A DNA stretch of 64,000 nucleotides from Symbiodinium natans (Eukaryota; Sar; Dinophyceae; Suessiales; Symbiodiniaceae), in contig CAJNDS010001779.1 in the NCBI GenBank assembly GCA_905221605.1, positions 62,001-126,000 of the forward strand, read 5' to 3'. Both the position numbers and the translations under genes were made by a program. How positions within the stretch are numbered: position 1 is the stretch's first letter; every line of letters begins with the position of its first letter. The notes beneath the pieces are model-generated. The model was given only the letters and a program-made list of their open reading frames with translations. It did no database searches and was not told where the DNA came from. Of the stretch, positions 1-12,994 are shown in pieces.

Positions 1-3000
1 TATGACGCTCCTTCGGCCTGGCCTCCATCTGCTTTTGCTTGGCTTCCTGCTCCTTGGTCCTTGCCTCGGGCAGCGCCAGAACCGGCCCCCCTCCTTTGCT
101 TTGCTGTGTGTGCGTGTGTGTGTGCGCGCCTTTTTTTTTGGGGGGGGGGGGGGGCTTGGGGTTGCCACGATGCGACGAGATGCTGCGAGATGCCACGAGC
201 AGAGCTCTCAGAACTCTCCGGGCTGCTGGCCTCCTTGGCGCCGCTTTTGCGAGAGCGCCAGGACACCCGGGGAAGACGAGCGAGGATCGAGGACCTGTCT
301 GTTTTCAAGGGGGAGACCTCTTACAAAGGGGAAAGAGGAAAGCATCAGAATATAAAGGTAAACATCAGAATATATCAGAATCCACTGAATCCACGCACCA
401 TCACATGAATGTCAAAGAAACAGAGCCCGGCCCCACAAAAGGGAATTGCACGCGCCTGGAGCTCACGCGCCTCTCCACCGGCGGCGCCTCCGGTGTGGCA
501 GATACATCTCGGGCAGTCTGCACGTCCTTGCGCCCCCTAGTCACCTCGTCCTTGGTTCCATGGATGTCTACGGTTTTCTGAGTTTTCTGTACAGGCTCTG
601 CTGGGGCCTCGCGGCCCTCCAGCGAGAGACGGGAGGCACCAAGGTCGGCATTCCGCTCTCTCAGGGGCTCCTTTGGGCAGAATGCGGGGAAGAGGAAACC
701 GGGTTGTGTCAGGAAGGTGTACGCCGCGGCAGAATGGGGGGGGAGGACGCGCGCTCGCCTGTAGGATGGCCCCCAAGCGACGCAGCGCCTGCGCCGCAGC
801 GCATCCAATAGACCAAGGAGGGAAACGATAACCAATCTGCAAAACATGAAACCTCTCCGCATCCTCTACTCGCAACATACTCTCTCTACTCATACCCCCT
901 CGCATACTCTCTCGCATGCTCTTTTGCACTCCTCGTTCTCTCCCCAATCTCTGCCTCGGCTCGGTGCTGCCGTGCCGACTTGTCCACCGACATGTCGCGC
1001 AGTACCTGCAAGGGCCCACTGTGGGCCCATGACACCCGGAGCCACTTCTTTCGGAAACCCCTCTCAGGACTCCAAGCCGCGGCGCGTGAAACGCAAAAAG
1101 ATTGGCTGAACGTACTGTGACGCTTCCTCGCCCTCCATACCATGTTAACTTATGCGTTGCTCATCGTTGCTCATTCCTTCGTCGATTTATCCCATAAGAC
1201 TGCTCTTGAAGGTTGAAAGTTTAGACCATGACTCCTGTGTTAATGGGGCACTCGCCGTACTACCTTGGCAAGCGTGTACTCGATGTCGATGGCCGTGACT
1301 TTCCAGAGCGTCTCGTGGAAGAGTGGCATTGTGTCCTGCCGAGGAACCCTGCGGGGAGCTTTAAGAAAGGACCTTAATATCCTTGGTAATCAAGGGGCAC
1401 CTTGAAAGCTTCCGCGATCTCGGCATCTTCGCCACCTGTGAGCGGCTCTCTCGGCGCCAGTTCTTTGCGCGACGCGTGCGCGATGCTTGCACAAGGTTGT
1501 CTGTTGCGTATGGCAGTTGCATATGGCTGTCCTGGTGCCCAGTGGGCATCTTCCGAGGTGTCCTTTGGTGCAGGTGGCGCTAGAATCAGCAAGGGGCCAT
1601 GGCTCACAGCAGCCCAGCCATTCCTGTCGGTCCGGCTTCCCTGGAGCTGGAGCTGTGGAGGATGCCGAGCCTGCGACTGCTTGGGACAAGCTTCCTCTGA
1701 GACGCGGCTTCGTATCATATGTCATATGTCACATGGTGGCACAAGGCACGGAGAACACGCAAGGAACTCTGCAACACCGTGTGCAACTTTATGACAGTTG
1801 CACTCTGAATATCCATGTATATCCCATCCTCCAGAAGCGTCGTCACGCGCGGGGTCCTTGCGAGCTCGAAGTTTGCGCTGGTGCTAACACTGTGCACACT
1901 TCAGCGCGTTTTGCCCCTAAACCCTCCAGCAAAGCCCTTGACGAGGGCGTGGCAGCTAACACCGAAACCAACTTCGAACATCGCAACACCAAACAGCTGC
2001 GAATCCTCCATGATCAAAAGATTCTCGGCTCGAATCCTGCGAGGTTCCAACCCTTCCTCAGACAACGAAAGTGAAGCACGTGACCAGCAGTTTCGAATCT
2101 GAAGCGTTGGTGGGCTAGAATTGGCTATCTCATCCTGTTGGCTGAGCCTGCTGCCGAGAGAAGGTGGACAACGTAGCGCCCGGAAGATGCGTCGAACTCT
2201 TCGATGACACCAACCTGCTTTGGGACAGGACATACGCACATACGCTGCCGAATGGTTGAACTCGACTTCGGCTTCGATCTGGCCTCTCCATTCAACTCTG
2301 TTTGAGTCCTCAGGCATGAGGCAACTAAGTGACCACACACATCTTGGCATCTTGTCTTCGACTGCAGTTGCAGATGTGCATGCTGCGCAGGGCGTGGCAC
2401 GACAAGGCGCGCATCGTCGGCTAGTCTCAGCTGCGCCCCGCCCAACCCCCCTCCCCGTGGACGGGCGGTCTCCCACAAGGTCTCTCACGTGGTCGCTTTG
2501 ATATAATGCTGCCCTGTGACCTCTGCAGGACCCGACACGTTTGTCACATCGCACACTTCAAAACATACTCCTTCCTCTCAATACCTCTCCCTCTCTCCCT
2601 CTCAGAAGAGTCTCCTCAGGTTGCAGAGCGCAACGACGGTGCCAGGGGACAAGCGCTTCTCCTGTAGGGGAGGAGGAGGGAGGAATGGGAGGACGAGGAG
2701 GAGGAGGGGCGGACGAGGGCAACATTCGCACGAAATTGAACAAAATTGCACAACTTTCCAAACAAACCCCAAAACTCCCACGCGACCCTCTTGAGGCAAA
2801 CTAGATGCTCTGAAGACAAAAGCGCCCCGCCCCCGCCCCCCTCCCTGTGAGTTCCTCAGCACGCGAGCCCACACTTTCTCGACCTCGTCTGCGCATGTTG
2901 CACAGCTGACAGCTGGAAACTTCTTCGGGGGGAGGCCGAATCACTCAGAACACAACTGGGAAACTGGGCAACCTGCCTTCAGAAGGGCAAGCCCTGCTCG

Positions 3001-3440
3001 ACCCCGCCTGCACGCTTTCTTTGGGGCAGGAAAAGATCCGCGGTGCACAAGCTGCCACCGCGCCGACCGACCTCATCGTGGACTTCTTCGTGGGCTTCCT
3101 CGAGGTTCTGCGACGTTCGAGAATCCTCCGAAGCTGTCTCTTTTCCCCGTGCGGGGCTGGAAGGAGCACCTGAAGCGGGAGAGAAGGTGGCACGTTGCTG
3201 AGGAAATTGAAAAACTGAACCTGCGCCTCTTCCCATCGCATCTTTGCCTTCTTTGGGCTCTGAGCTCTGCCTCGGCAGTCGATATAAACCAAAAAGCACA
3301 CAAAGAGAGAGAGAGAGAAGTGACATGAAGCCGCCCTTCGGCACACCATGCACACCCAATAAGCTGGCCACGACTTGGTCTTCTTCCTTTTTCGCGATAT
3401 CAGAGAAGCCAATTCTGAGACTCTCTTGGGGTCTCTCTCT
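1..3440 (-). other. Unresolved exon fragments of one or more unidentified genes
   Basis: Several minus-strand stretches read like exons but I cannot join them. Near 1-70 the frame gives a charged segment with RTKEQEAKQKQMEARPKER, likely helical or coiled coil. Near 185-260 a Ser-rich frame reads KSGAKEASSPESSESSARG. Around 470-700 an open frame carries RLSLEGREAPAEPVQKTQK. Around 3200-3290 a frame reads KMRWEEAQVQFFNFLSN. No domain is recognised. The segments between them are simple or purine-rich sequence. They may form the 3' part of one gene downstream of the DnaJ gene, or may include chance frames. Confidence 0.3.
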
Positions 3441-3524
3441 GAGCCGCCTTTCCCTCTCTCTATTTCAGTCGGAAAGAGAGCAGGGCCCCAAAAAGCAAGT
3501 GAAGTGAGCCGGAGAGGTCACTCA

Positions 3525-6500
3525 CCTCTCTGCCGTCTTCATGATGCTGTTGACGGTGATGGCCGTCCGTCCTCATCTCTCGACTTAGCACGGACTTCTG
3601 AGGGGCCAAGCTGAAGGTGCGAGAGCAGTCATGTGCTCACTGGGCACCGGGGCCCGCAGACGCCGCGAGCTCCCCCTTGGACTTCAAGAGGTGCGCCTCT
3701 TTCTTCGAAGCTCCAACTTTCGAACGTCTTCGAACGTTTTCGAACGTGATGACAAAGCGGGAGCCGCAAGGGCACATGTGCACCGTCATGCAGCGGGAGC
3801 CGCTGGGGGCACGTGTGCACCGTCATGAACCGTCACCGTCATGCACCCCTTGAGCCGAGCCTTGGCCTGCATCTTGGCTACCATGCGGGCGGCGGCACTG
3901 CCAGCCAGCCACCTGACACGTCGCAACAAAAGCTGTCTGTTGCCAAGAGCGCACTGACCCTGACAGGGTCGTACTGTCGTGCCCCGCAGCTGTCGTACGC
4001 ACGTGTGGGGACGTACTGCGACTGCAGCATCTTGTGCCCGAGGCGCTGCTCGGCGCCGTTGACATAAAGCCAGCCGATGAGGTAGAGCATCTCCACGCCC
4101 GATGGGACCTACACGACATGGGTACCGATGTACCGATGCCACTACACATCACTTCACATCGCTCCCTGCCAATTTCCAAAACGGAGAAGACTTCAAGAAA
4201 GAGCTTTCAGCGTGTGCGACTCTTGCGGCCCCCATGAAGGAGCGAGCCTGGGACAAACGCTTCGCTTCTGCTCGCTGCTCCGCCTCCCAACGGCCCTGCC
4301 GACAGGCATTCTGAGGCATGTTGACAACCGTTGGGTGCAGCTTCAGAGGACTGGGTTTGCCGGGTTTATTGCTGGTATGTTATAGTGGGGGGTTGGATGC
4401 ACATGACAAGATTGTTGGATGGTGGCTCTATTATACATATGCACCCCAACCGCGTTTCCCAGATGCGGGAGGGGCCAACCCCCGAAAATGTCCAAAAAAG
4501 GCTTACAAACCCCAGCTGTTTCGCAAGAGGGGGTCTGGTGCAGAGCGTCCTCGTGCTGCAGCTGCAAGAAAAAAGAACAAACATCAAAGAAACGCCGGGC
4601 GGGGCTCTCTCCCGCGGCTCTGCTCGAAGCGAGAGGCGCCTCCTCTTGGAGGCGGGCTTCGTCCAGGCCTGGACATGGCGAAGCGCACACAGATGCAAGC
4701 AACCCACCAGAGAGTCTTTTCAATCTTTTTGGGAGACTAGAAATATAATCCCATATATTATGTATCTATACGTACATGCATATTCGACAAGGAAGCGGGG
4801 CCCTGGCGGCTGGCCAGTGTGACGGCGCATTGCACCTGCCGGCGTCGCTCCAGAGCCTCGCTGAGTGAGACTTCTCTGAAGGTGCTCTCAGATTTGTCAA
4901 TTTGTTCATAAACTGGGACAAGTAGACTAAATGGACTGCTCTCAACACTCTCTCTGCACCCTTTTCTCTTGCCATCTGGCACCTGCATCCGCTTGTGAGC
5001 CCGGCTGACCTCTGCTCGTTGGAAGAATTCGGAAGAACTCGTCTTGCATTTACATTATGTAGCGCTTTCGTGTACAGGAGCTCTGCCCCGGCCTTGAGCG
5101 CGTCGATCTGCCCGCTCTCCTCGTCTTCTGCGGCGATGATGTCACGCATCATGAGCCTGGGGAGGGGACTTCCCAGAAAGTCGGACATAATCGGAAACAG
5201 CAAAAGGAGCAGAAGGCAAAGAAAGGACAACAAAGGGCACGAGATGCCAGGAGGTGCCCAGCAAAGGCTGCTGGGGCTCGGGCTGCATGTCCGTGTCAAT
5301 GTCTTGGGCCAAGCGCAGGCGGCCCACGAACCTCAGGAAGAGCGCAACATGATGCAGCGTGACCCAACTGGCGCAAGTCTCTTTAGGCCAGCCGTCTGTT
5401 CAAGCTGAGGGTTTGCAGATGTTTGCATGGCTCATATGGGAGATCATGGAAGATGTGGAAGCAGCGGCTGGGATCTTCGGCGGCTCGAAGTGGTGAGTCC
5501 CAAAGAGTGCCGCAAAGAACACCACGGGCCTTGAAGCGAGGCCTCTCTCAGCAACTTTCCATGTGCCACCGAAAAAGGCTGCCCGGCTCGATCTTCGGAA
5601 GGTTCGCGGCAGCCGTGTCCTCACAGCGTCAGCAGTCTGAGCATACAATTCAGTGATCAGGTGCGAAAAAAATTGCGGCCTTGCCCAATTCGTCGTAGGC
5701 GCGCCTGGCAGCGCCATGCAACGCCGCCACGGGGCGTGTAGGTGCATGGCTGCATGACATTACTGGCGCTTGAGTGGATTCGCACGTCGCCTCCTTTCCT
5801 CATCGCCGAGGATCCGGTACGCATCGCTGACTGCCTGCAAGCGCTGCAGCGCCCATCCCCCGAGTTCCTTCGCGCATCAACATGCATCAACCGCAGTATC
5901 CACCTGGAACTGCTTCGTCGCTTCGGGGTTGTCCGGGTTCTTGTCTGGGTGGAGGGCCTTTCTGCAAGAGAGAGGCCACATGCTGTCCAGAATGTCCAGA
6001 AGAGCCTAGAAGAATCTAAACATGCACAGGTCGCAACAGGAACAAAACAGTTAAACAAAGCAATTCTCAAAGGGGCAGGCCAAGGACTTCTTGTAGAAGG
6101 CCCGGCGTATCTCCGCTTCCGAGGCCTGGCAAAAACATGCAAAGACCACCAAATCACCGGCTGCCTAGACGGGCTAGCGATGGCTACTCTAGCGGTCTAG
6201 CGGCTAGGGGAGGGAGGCACGATGGGGCACGCCGCCTGCGTGGTCTGCTCATTGTTTCGCTGGGCTTGGCGCGCGCAATCGCGCCAGTTCACGCTACGGC
6301 ACTTTCCAAAAGCCGGTCTACGAGCCCTGCCTCGGGCCGGACACCTAAGATATCGTAGAGCTCCGTGTGGTGCACCTTCCTGGATGACCCTGTCCGGGCT
6401 CGGCTCTCGCCGCACGCCTGCACCGAGTTGACAGCGTTGAGAGCCAGAGCGTACACAAGTGAAAACACTGTGCCCTTTCCCGCCCCTTCCCGTCCCTCCG

Positions 6501-8187
6501 AACCTCCTCGTCATCCTGGCAAAGGACCTGACCAGGGGGAGCAGGGGCTGAGCTGCCAAGTGGTGCTCCACGAGTGCTACGTTCGTGCTCCTCTTGGCCC
6601 CCGGCCTCAGCAGCTTCTTCGGGCAAGGAGTACCAGTCCTCTGCTTTTTGTGACGGATGATGATGGAGCTCTTGTTTTGGGGGTGGGGGGGTCTCCTTGG
6701 AAACTTCCCTAAGTCTAGACTCCCGGAGCACTCACCCTGTTCAGAGAAACCCACCTCAGGAGTGATCGACCTAGATCCCAAGACCGAGTTTTTCCCGGAG
6801 CGTAGAATTTCAGCAGGTCCCTCGAGTGCCCAAAGGTGGAGATTCGATGTAAATGCTGTTCTTCGTCGGCAAATTGGGGGATTTACCACCCCTTTTCAAC
6901 TCTTATCTTCTGCATTCTCTGTGACTTGAAGAAAGAAAGAAGAGACAGAGGAGAGAAGACACCGAGGAGAGCGAGAGAGAGAGAGAGAGAGAGCTCTCGT
7001 TCTCTCTCCGCTCGGCTGTCGCTCCTTCTCCCATTTCCGCGTCTCGGAGTTCCAGACCTCCCAGAGAGACGTGACATGATCCGACGTGCGGCGGGCACTC
7101 ATTGAGTTCTGGTGCGGCGATCGAGGAGAGGTGAAGGCCGCAGACGCGAACTGAAAGGAGAGAAAGGAGGTGGCAGAAAGCAGCCGCATCGCACAGGAGC
7201 CTCTCCCCGGGCAGTTCGCAGAATGGCTCCGGGGGTGTTGACAACACCACGAACGATCTGGCCTCTCAAAAGCACCGACAGGCTGACCGACAGAGAGAAA
7301 CTTTCACGAAGAGCTCAGACGAAGCTCTCACAAGCGAGCGTGGCGAGTCAAAGCTCTCTGAGTCGGGAGCCGCTTCCCACAACCGTTCCTGCCACGGTGC
7401 TGCCCACACACGTGGCTAGGCCCGTGCCGCAGCCCTTGGCGAAGCCCTGACAGAGAGGGAGACATGGAGAGAGAGAGGCAAACAGGGAGAAAGAAAGAGA
7501 ACAGAAAATGCTTTTGTGGATTATGTGTGGTTGTCATAAGTCACTTGTTGAATCAAAGGCTGCCGCAAAGACGTCGCAAACAGGGCGCCTTGATGCCCCC
7601 GCACTTGGCACCAACATAAGGCTGGACAACCTCTCAAGTGCATAAACATGTTTTCTGGAAGCGGGGGTTGCGGCCTGGGCAGTGTGCACATTGCTGGTTG
7701 TCTTGGGCTCTGGCCAAGCTCGCCAAGCCAACACCGACACCCCTGGGCAAGGTGAGAGACTTTGCCGCGCACGAGAACATTAGGAACCATGCCAGAAGAA
7801 TCCAAATAATCCAATAATGGAACCCACTCGAATCCAGGTCCCCAGTCCCTAATGGGCCTGGCCATCGTCTTCAAGCCGCTGGCTGTCCCAGCCACGGCAT
7901 CTCGGGGCTTCCGGACTGAGAACACACTGCCCACGGCCGCCTCGGCCAACCGTTGTGGACAAGGAAGAGGGGAGGAGATGAAAGAGCAATGGGCAAGGGC
8001 CGAGAAAAAGATAAGGCAGGCCTTCAACATCTCCACCTCCGCCTGCTCGCGCTCCTTTCTGGGAGGAGCTCACAAAAGAGGCCACCACGGGCCACGGGCC
8101 ACGGGCCACGGGCCACGTCAGCTTGGGTCCCGTGCCTGTTGCTCCTGCAGGCGAAGGGCCAGAGCCTCGTGCCTTAGAGCGATTCGC
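3525..8187 (-). CDS. DnaJ-X type Hsp40 co-chaperone with N-terminal Gly/Ala-rich region (many exons)
   Basis: J-domain proteins stimulate Hsp70 ATPase through an HPD motif. Here the J domain is split over exons at about 6331-6377 (TELYDILGVRPE), 6081-6125 (ASEAEIRRAFYKKSL), 5904-5957 (ALHPDKNPDNPEATKQFQ, with HPD), 5794-5834 (AVSDAYRILGDEE) and from 5704 (RAYDELGK), and these join in frame. Downstream exons resemble the DnaJ-X region: ending at 5483 (VVFFAALFGTHHFEP), about 5283-5334 (FVGRLRLAQDIDTDMQ), 5040-5150 (IDALKAGAELLY), 4810-4905 (RRRQVQCAVTLA), 4010-4110 (VEMLYLIGWLYVNGAEQRLG), 3645-3730 and 3525-3565. Upstream exons encode coiled segments (ALALRLQEQQAR, EREQAEVEMLKA), then a Gly/Ala-rich region (GTASGLKTMAR, GFAKGCGTGLATCVG, RGVVNTPGAI, WEVWNSETRKWE, WYSLPEEAAEA). 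That order recalls protist DnaJ-X proteins. Three J-domain junctions use GC or GA donors. The start codon and the last exon were not fixed. Confidence 0.78.
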
Positions 8188-8297
8188 AGGACAAGATTAC
8201 ACAAACTCACACAAAACTTTACGCACACAGCACTTGCCAGAAAGGCCGCCGCCGGGCAGCATGCTCAGCATCGTAGACCTGGGGTAAAACAGTGGCG

Positions 8298-11200
8298 GGA
8301 GGGGAGAGGGGCAGAGGGGAGAGGAGGAGAGGAGGAGAGGGGGAGAGGGGGAGAGGGGAAGAGGAAGAGGGGAGAGAGGGGGGGAGAGGGGGAGAGGGGG
8401 AGAGGGGGGGAGAGGGGGTAGAGCTGAGGGGGAGAGGGGAGAGGGGGATGAGGTGGGGGGGAGAGGGGGAGAGGGGGGGGGGAAGGGGGAGAGGGGGAGA
8501 GGGGGGAGAGGGGGAGGGGGAGAGGGGGAGAGGGGGGGGACGAGGGGGGAGAGGGGGAGAGGGGGGAGAGGGGGGAGAGGGGGGGAGAGGGGGGAGAGGG
8601 GAGGGGGAGTGGGAGAGGGGGAAGAGGGGAGGGAGAGAGTGGGAGGGGGAGAGGGGGAGAGGGGAGAGGAGGGGGGAGAGGGGGGGCAGGGGGGAGGGGG
8701 GATCGAGGGGGGAGGGGGGGAGGGGGGAGACGCGGCGGCGAGAGGTGGGGACGAGGGGGAGAGGGGTGAGAGCGCGGGAGAGGGGGAGAGGGAGGAGAGG
8801 GGGGGAGTGGGAGAGGGGGAGAGGGGGGGGGAGGGGGGAGCGGACGGAGGGGGAGAGGGGGAGAGGGGGGGGGGGAGAGGGGGATGAGGGGGGAGGGGGA
8901 GAGGGGAGAGGGGGAGAGGGGGAGAGGGGGGAGAGGGGAGAGGGGGATGGGGGAGAGGGGGAGAGGGGAGAGGGGGAGAGGGGGAGAGAGGGGGAGAGGG
9001 GGAGAGGGGGGGGATCCGAGGGGGAGGGGGAGAGAGGGGGAGAGCGGGGAGGCGAGAGGGGAGAGGGGGGAGAGGGGAGAGGGGGAGAGGGGGGAGAGGG
9101 GGAGAGGGGGAGAGGGGGGAGAGGGGGAGAGCGGGGAGAGGGGGAGAGGGGGAGAGGGGGAGAGGGGGCAGAGGGGGAGAGGGGGAGAGGGGGACTGAGG
9201 GGGGAGAGGGGAGAGGGGGGAGAGGGGGGAGAGGGGGAGAGGGGGAGAGGGAGGTGGGAGAGGGGGAGAGGGGGAGAGGGGAGGGAGGGGGGAGGGGGGA
9301 CGGAGAGGGGGAGGGAGGGGTGGAGGGGGGAGGGAGGAGAGAGTGGGGAGAGGGGGAGGAGGGGGGAGAGGGGGAGGGAGGGGGAGAGAGGGGGAGGGTG
9401 AGGAGGGGGGGAGGAGAGGGAGAGATGGGAGAGAGGGGGGAGGGAGAGGGGGAGAGGGGGAGATGAGGGGGAGAGGGGGGAGAGGGGGAGAGAGGGGGAG
9501 AGGGGTTTGGAGTAGGGTGGGAGGGGGGGGAGAGGGGGAGAGGGGGAGAGGGGGGAGGGGAGAGGTGGGAGGGGAGGGGGAGAGGGGGAGGGAGGGGGAG
9601 AGGGGGAGGGGGGGAGAGAGGGGGGAGAGGGGGAGAGGGGAGGAGGGAGAGGGGGAGAGAGGGGAGAGGGGGGAGAGGGGAGCGAGGGGGAGAGGGGGAG
9701 AGAGGGGGGAGGGGGAGAGAGGGGGATGAGGGGGAGAGAGGGGGGAGATGGGGGAGAGAGGGGGAGAGGGGAGAGAGGGGGAGAGGGAGGAGAGGGGGAG
9801 AGGGGGAGAGGAGGGGGAGAGGGGGGGGGAGTTGGGGGAGGGGGAGAGGGGGGGTGCGAGGGGGAGAGAAGAGGGGGAGAGGGGCGAGACGATGGGGAGG
9901 GGGATGAGGGGGAGAGGGGGAGAGGGGGAGAGGGGGAGAGGGGGGAGAGAGGGGAGAGGGGGAGAGGGGAGGGGGGAGGGGGAGAGGGGGGAGCCTGGGG
10001 AGAGGGGGAGAGGGGAGAGGTGGAGAGGGGGGAGAGGGAAGGAGGAGGGGGAGTTGGGAGAGGGGGCGGGGGGAGGTGAGGGGGATCGGGGGGAGAGGGG
10101 GGGGGGAGGGGGGAGGGAGGGGGGGATGGAGGGGAGGGCGGGGGGGAGAGAGGGGGGATGGGGGGAGGGTGAGGGGGGAGGGGGAGGGGGGGGGAGAGGG
10201 GGAGGAGGGGGGGTGGGATTCCGAGGGGGAGGGAGGGGGGGAGAGGAGGGAGAGAGGGGAGGGGGGGCGAGGGGGGAGGGGGGGGGAGGGGGGGGAGGGG
10301 AGGGGGGAGGGGAGGGGGGGAGGGGGGGAGAGGGGGAGAGGGGGGGAGGGGGAGAGGGGAGAGGGGGGACGAGGGGGAGAGGGGGAGAGAGGGGGAGAGG
10401 GGTGAGTGGGGGGAGAGGGGGAGAGGGGGAGAAGGGGGAGAGGGGGAGAGGGGGAGAGGGGAGAGGGGGAGCGGGGGGAGAGGGGAGAGGGGGAGAGGGG
10501 GAGGGGGGAGAGGGGGAGGGGGGAGAGGGGGAGACGATGAGGGGAGCGGGGGGGAGGGGAGAGAGGGGGAGATGAGGGGGGACGAGGGGAGAGGGGGGAG
10601 GGGGAGCAGGGGGACGAGGGGGGGAGGGCGGAGGGAGGGAGAGGGGGGAGAGGGGGAGAGGGGCGGAAGAGGGGGAGGTAGGGGGATGAGACGGGGCTGA
10701 GAGGGGAGAGGGGGAGAGGGAGAGAGGGGACGGGCCGAGAGGGATGAGGGAGAGGGGGAGAGGGGGAGAGGGGGGAGGGGGAGAGGGGGGATGAGAGGGG
10801 GAGAGGAGAGAGGGGGGAGAGAGGGGGAGAGAGGGGGAGAGAGGGGGGGGAGAGCGGGGGATAGGGAGAGGGGGAGAGGGGGAGGAGAGGGGGGAGAGGG
10901 GGAGAGAGAGAGGGGGGATCGGGGGGAGAGGGGGAGAGGGGGAGAGGGGGAGGGAGAGGGGCCTAGGGGGGGAGAGGGGGAGAGGGGTGAGGGGGGAGAG
11001 GGGGGAGAGGGGGAGAGGGGGAGCGGGGGGGAGCGAGGGGGGGAGAGGGGGGAGAGGGGGAGGGGGAGGGGGACGAGGGCGAAAGAGGGGGTGAGGGGGA
11101 GTGGGGAGAGGGGATACGAGAGGGGGGAGAGAGGGGGAGAGGGGGAGAGGGGGAGAGGGGGAGAGAGGGGGGAGAGGGGAGAGGGGGAGGGGGAGAGAGG

Positions 11201-11682
11201 GGGAGCGAGGGGGGGGAGGGGGGGAGAGGGGGAGAGGGGGGGGGAGAGGGGGAGAGGGGGGAGAGGGGGAGAGGGGGGAGAGGGGAGAGGGGGAGAGGGA
11301 GAGGGGGCGGGGGGGAGGGGGAGAGGGGGGAGGGAGAGGAAGGGGGGAGAGGGGGGCGGGAGGGGGAGAGGCGGGAGAGGGGGAGAGGGGGGGAGAGGGG
11401 GAGAGAGGGGATGAGGGGAAGAGGGGGACGGAGCGGGGAGAGGGGGAGAGGGGGAGAGGGGAGAGGGGGACGAGGGGGACAGCGGGGAGAGGGGGAGAGG
11501 GAGAGGGGGAGGAGCAGGGGGAGAGGGGGGAGAGGGGGACCCCGGGGGGAGGGGGAGAGGGGGGAGAGGGGGAGAGGGGGAGAGGGGGAGAGAGGGGAGA
11601 GGGGGAGGGGGGAGAGGGGCGAGGGGAGAGGGGAGAGGGGGACGAGGGGGAGGGGTGAGAGGGGGGGGAGAGGGGGATGGAG
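8298..11682. repeat. 3.4 kb purine-strand satellite, units GGGGGAGA / GGGGAGA
   Basis: The plus strand is almost only G and A for about 3.4 kb, made of degenerate GGGGGAGA-type units. C or T occurs only as rare single interruptions. There is no coding logic: the long open frames on both strands here (Pro/Ser-rich on minus, Gly/Arg/Glu-rich on plus) are products of the simple composition. It lies 5' of the recognised DnaJ exons and 3' of the PDI gene, so it is intergenic or in a 5' intron of the DnaJ gene. It should form triplex or G-quadruplex structures. Confidence 0.95.
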
Positions 11683-12990
11683 AGCGAGCGAGAAAGCGTG
11701 CGCAGTTTTGATGGTTTGGATGCGTAGCTCTTCTGTGTATTTTGTAGCGCTTGTGCTCTCACTCGCTCTCAATGTTTGGCCTCGCTTGGAGTTCTAAGGT
11801 CTCGGCCACGACATCTGCTGGAAAGGGTGAGCTCAGGGACGACCCCTTAAGATGAAAAGCGCCCCTTTCAAGTGACACGTAAGCAGCACGAAAGCCGTGT
11901 CGATCCCCGCCTCCGGGTGCGTGTCCCGTGCCATGGACCCATCGCAAGTGGCTATCTTTGCATGTGAAAGACCCGGGGCCGGCCGGTGATTCAACGAGTT
12001 TCGGCTAAGGGGCTCTCTCGAAGGAGAACAAGTCAAAGTAGTTGAGGGTTGAGGTAAAGTCTAAAAAGTCTAAAAAAGTCGAAAAGTCGGCAAGGTGGCT
12101 CTGATGGCTCTGAGTCTTGGAGACAGCTATGGAAGTACAGCGCAGACCGGTGGAATGTAAAAGTGAGAGACTTTGATGGTTTGCGGAGTGTTTTTCGCCT
12201 GAGGTTGCGATGTTTCACTGCTATAAGCATCAAAACGCTGCTGCGGTCACTTGGAAGCTCCAAGACTCTGAGAAGCTTCCGATACATGTTTCCACGTACA
12301 ATAGCTGGCACTCCCACTCCCCATCCTTTCCCGGCATCATATGTTTCCATACATTTCCCGTACTGCCTCCTTTGTTGAAACGTCAAGGCATTGCGCACCT
12401 TGCGCATCGCAACATGCATCGCAGCATGCATCGCAAGCATTGCAAGGACGCGAGGCCAAACATTATCAAGACCTGGACTACTCCGGGCGGATAGGAACTC
12501 AAGCACATATGTACAACATTGCACAACTGTACAGCGATGGACAGTGGACAACGAAGCAAACTGGGCGGCTGCACCTGTTCAACCACAGACTTGAAATCCA
12601 ACAGTCCGATCTGAAAACAAAAAGCCCGCCTGCGAGACGCCCAAGAGGGCACGCTGTCTCATCTGCTGTCTGCTAGGAAAGCTTGTCGAAGCAGATTGTA
12701 CCTCCGAAGCCGCAACCGCCGTAAACCGCCGCAAGCCGTTCGGAGCCAAGACTTGCTGAACACTCGCTTCTACACTCGCCGCCACACTCACCATGACACT
12801 CCCCCGCCAGCCTCCGCACCCTGAACCCCTTTTTTGTTTGTCCGCAGTCGTATCTCTGGGACAAAATGGTATGTGGAGATCAGCAAGTGCTATTGACAGA
12901 CTGAAAGAGGCCTCACATGGCAAAAACGAGTCGTGCAATTGCCGGGCGTCCGACGCCACAAAACTTTGCCGCTTAAGCGCACGGCCCGCA
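11683..12990. other. Spacer downstream of the PDI gene, no gene recognised
   Basis: Minus-strand open frames exist, for instance one near 11720-11830 reading [19 protein letters not shown] and one near 12033-12551, but none matches a family I know and exon borders cannot be set. Some of it should be the PDI 3' UTR. A small cluster of GCATGCATCGCA-like repeats sits near 12410-12450. Confidence 0.4.
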
Positions 12991-12994
12991 CAGC

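Noticed and set aside
8265-11762. A 1165-codon Pro/Ser-rich minus frame and several Gly/Arg/Glu plus frames
   Set aside because: They result from the GGGGGAGA satellite; any frame in such DNA lacks stops.
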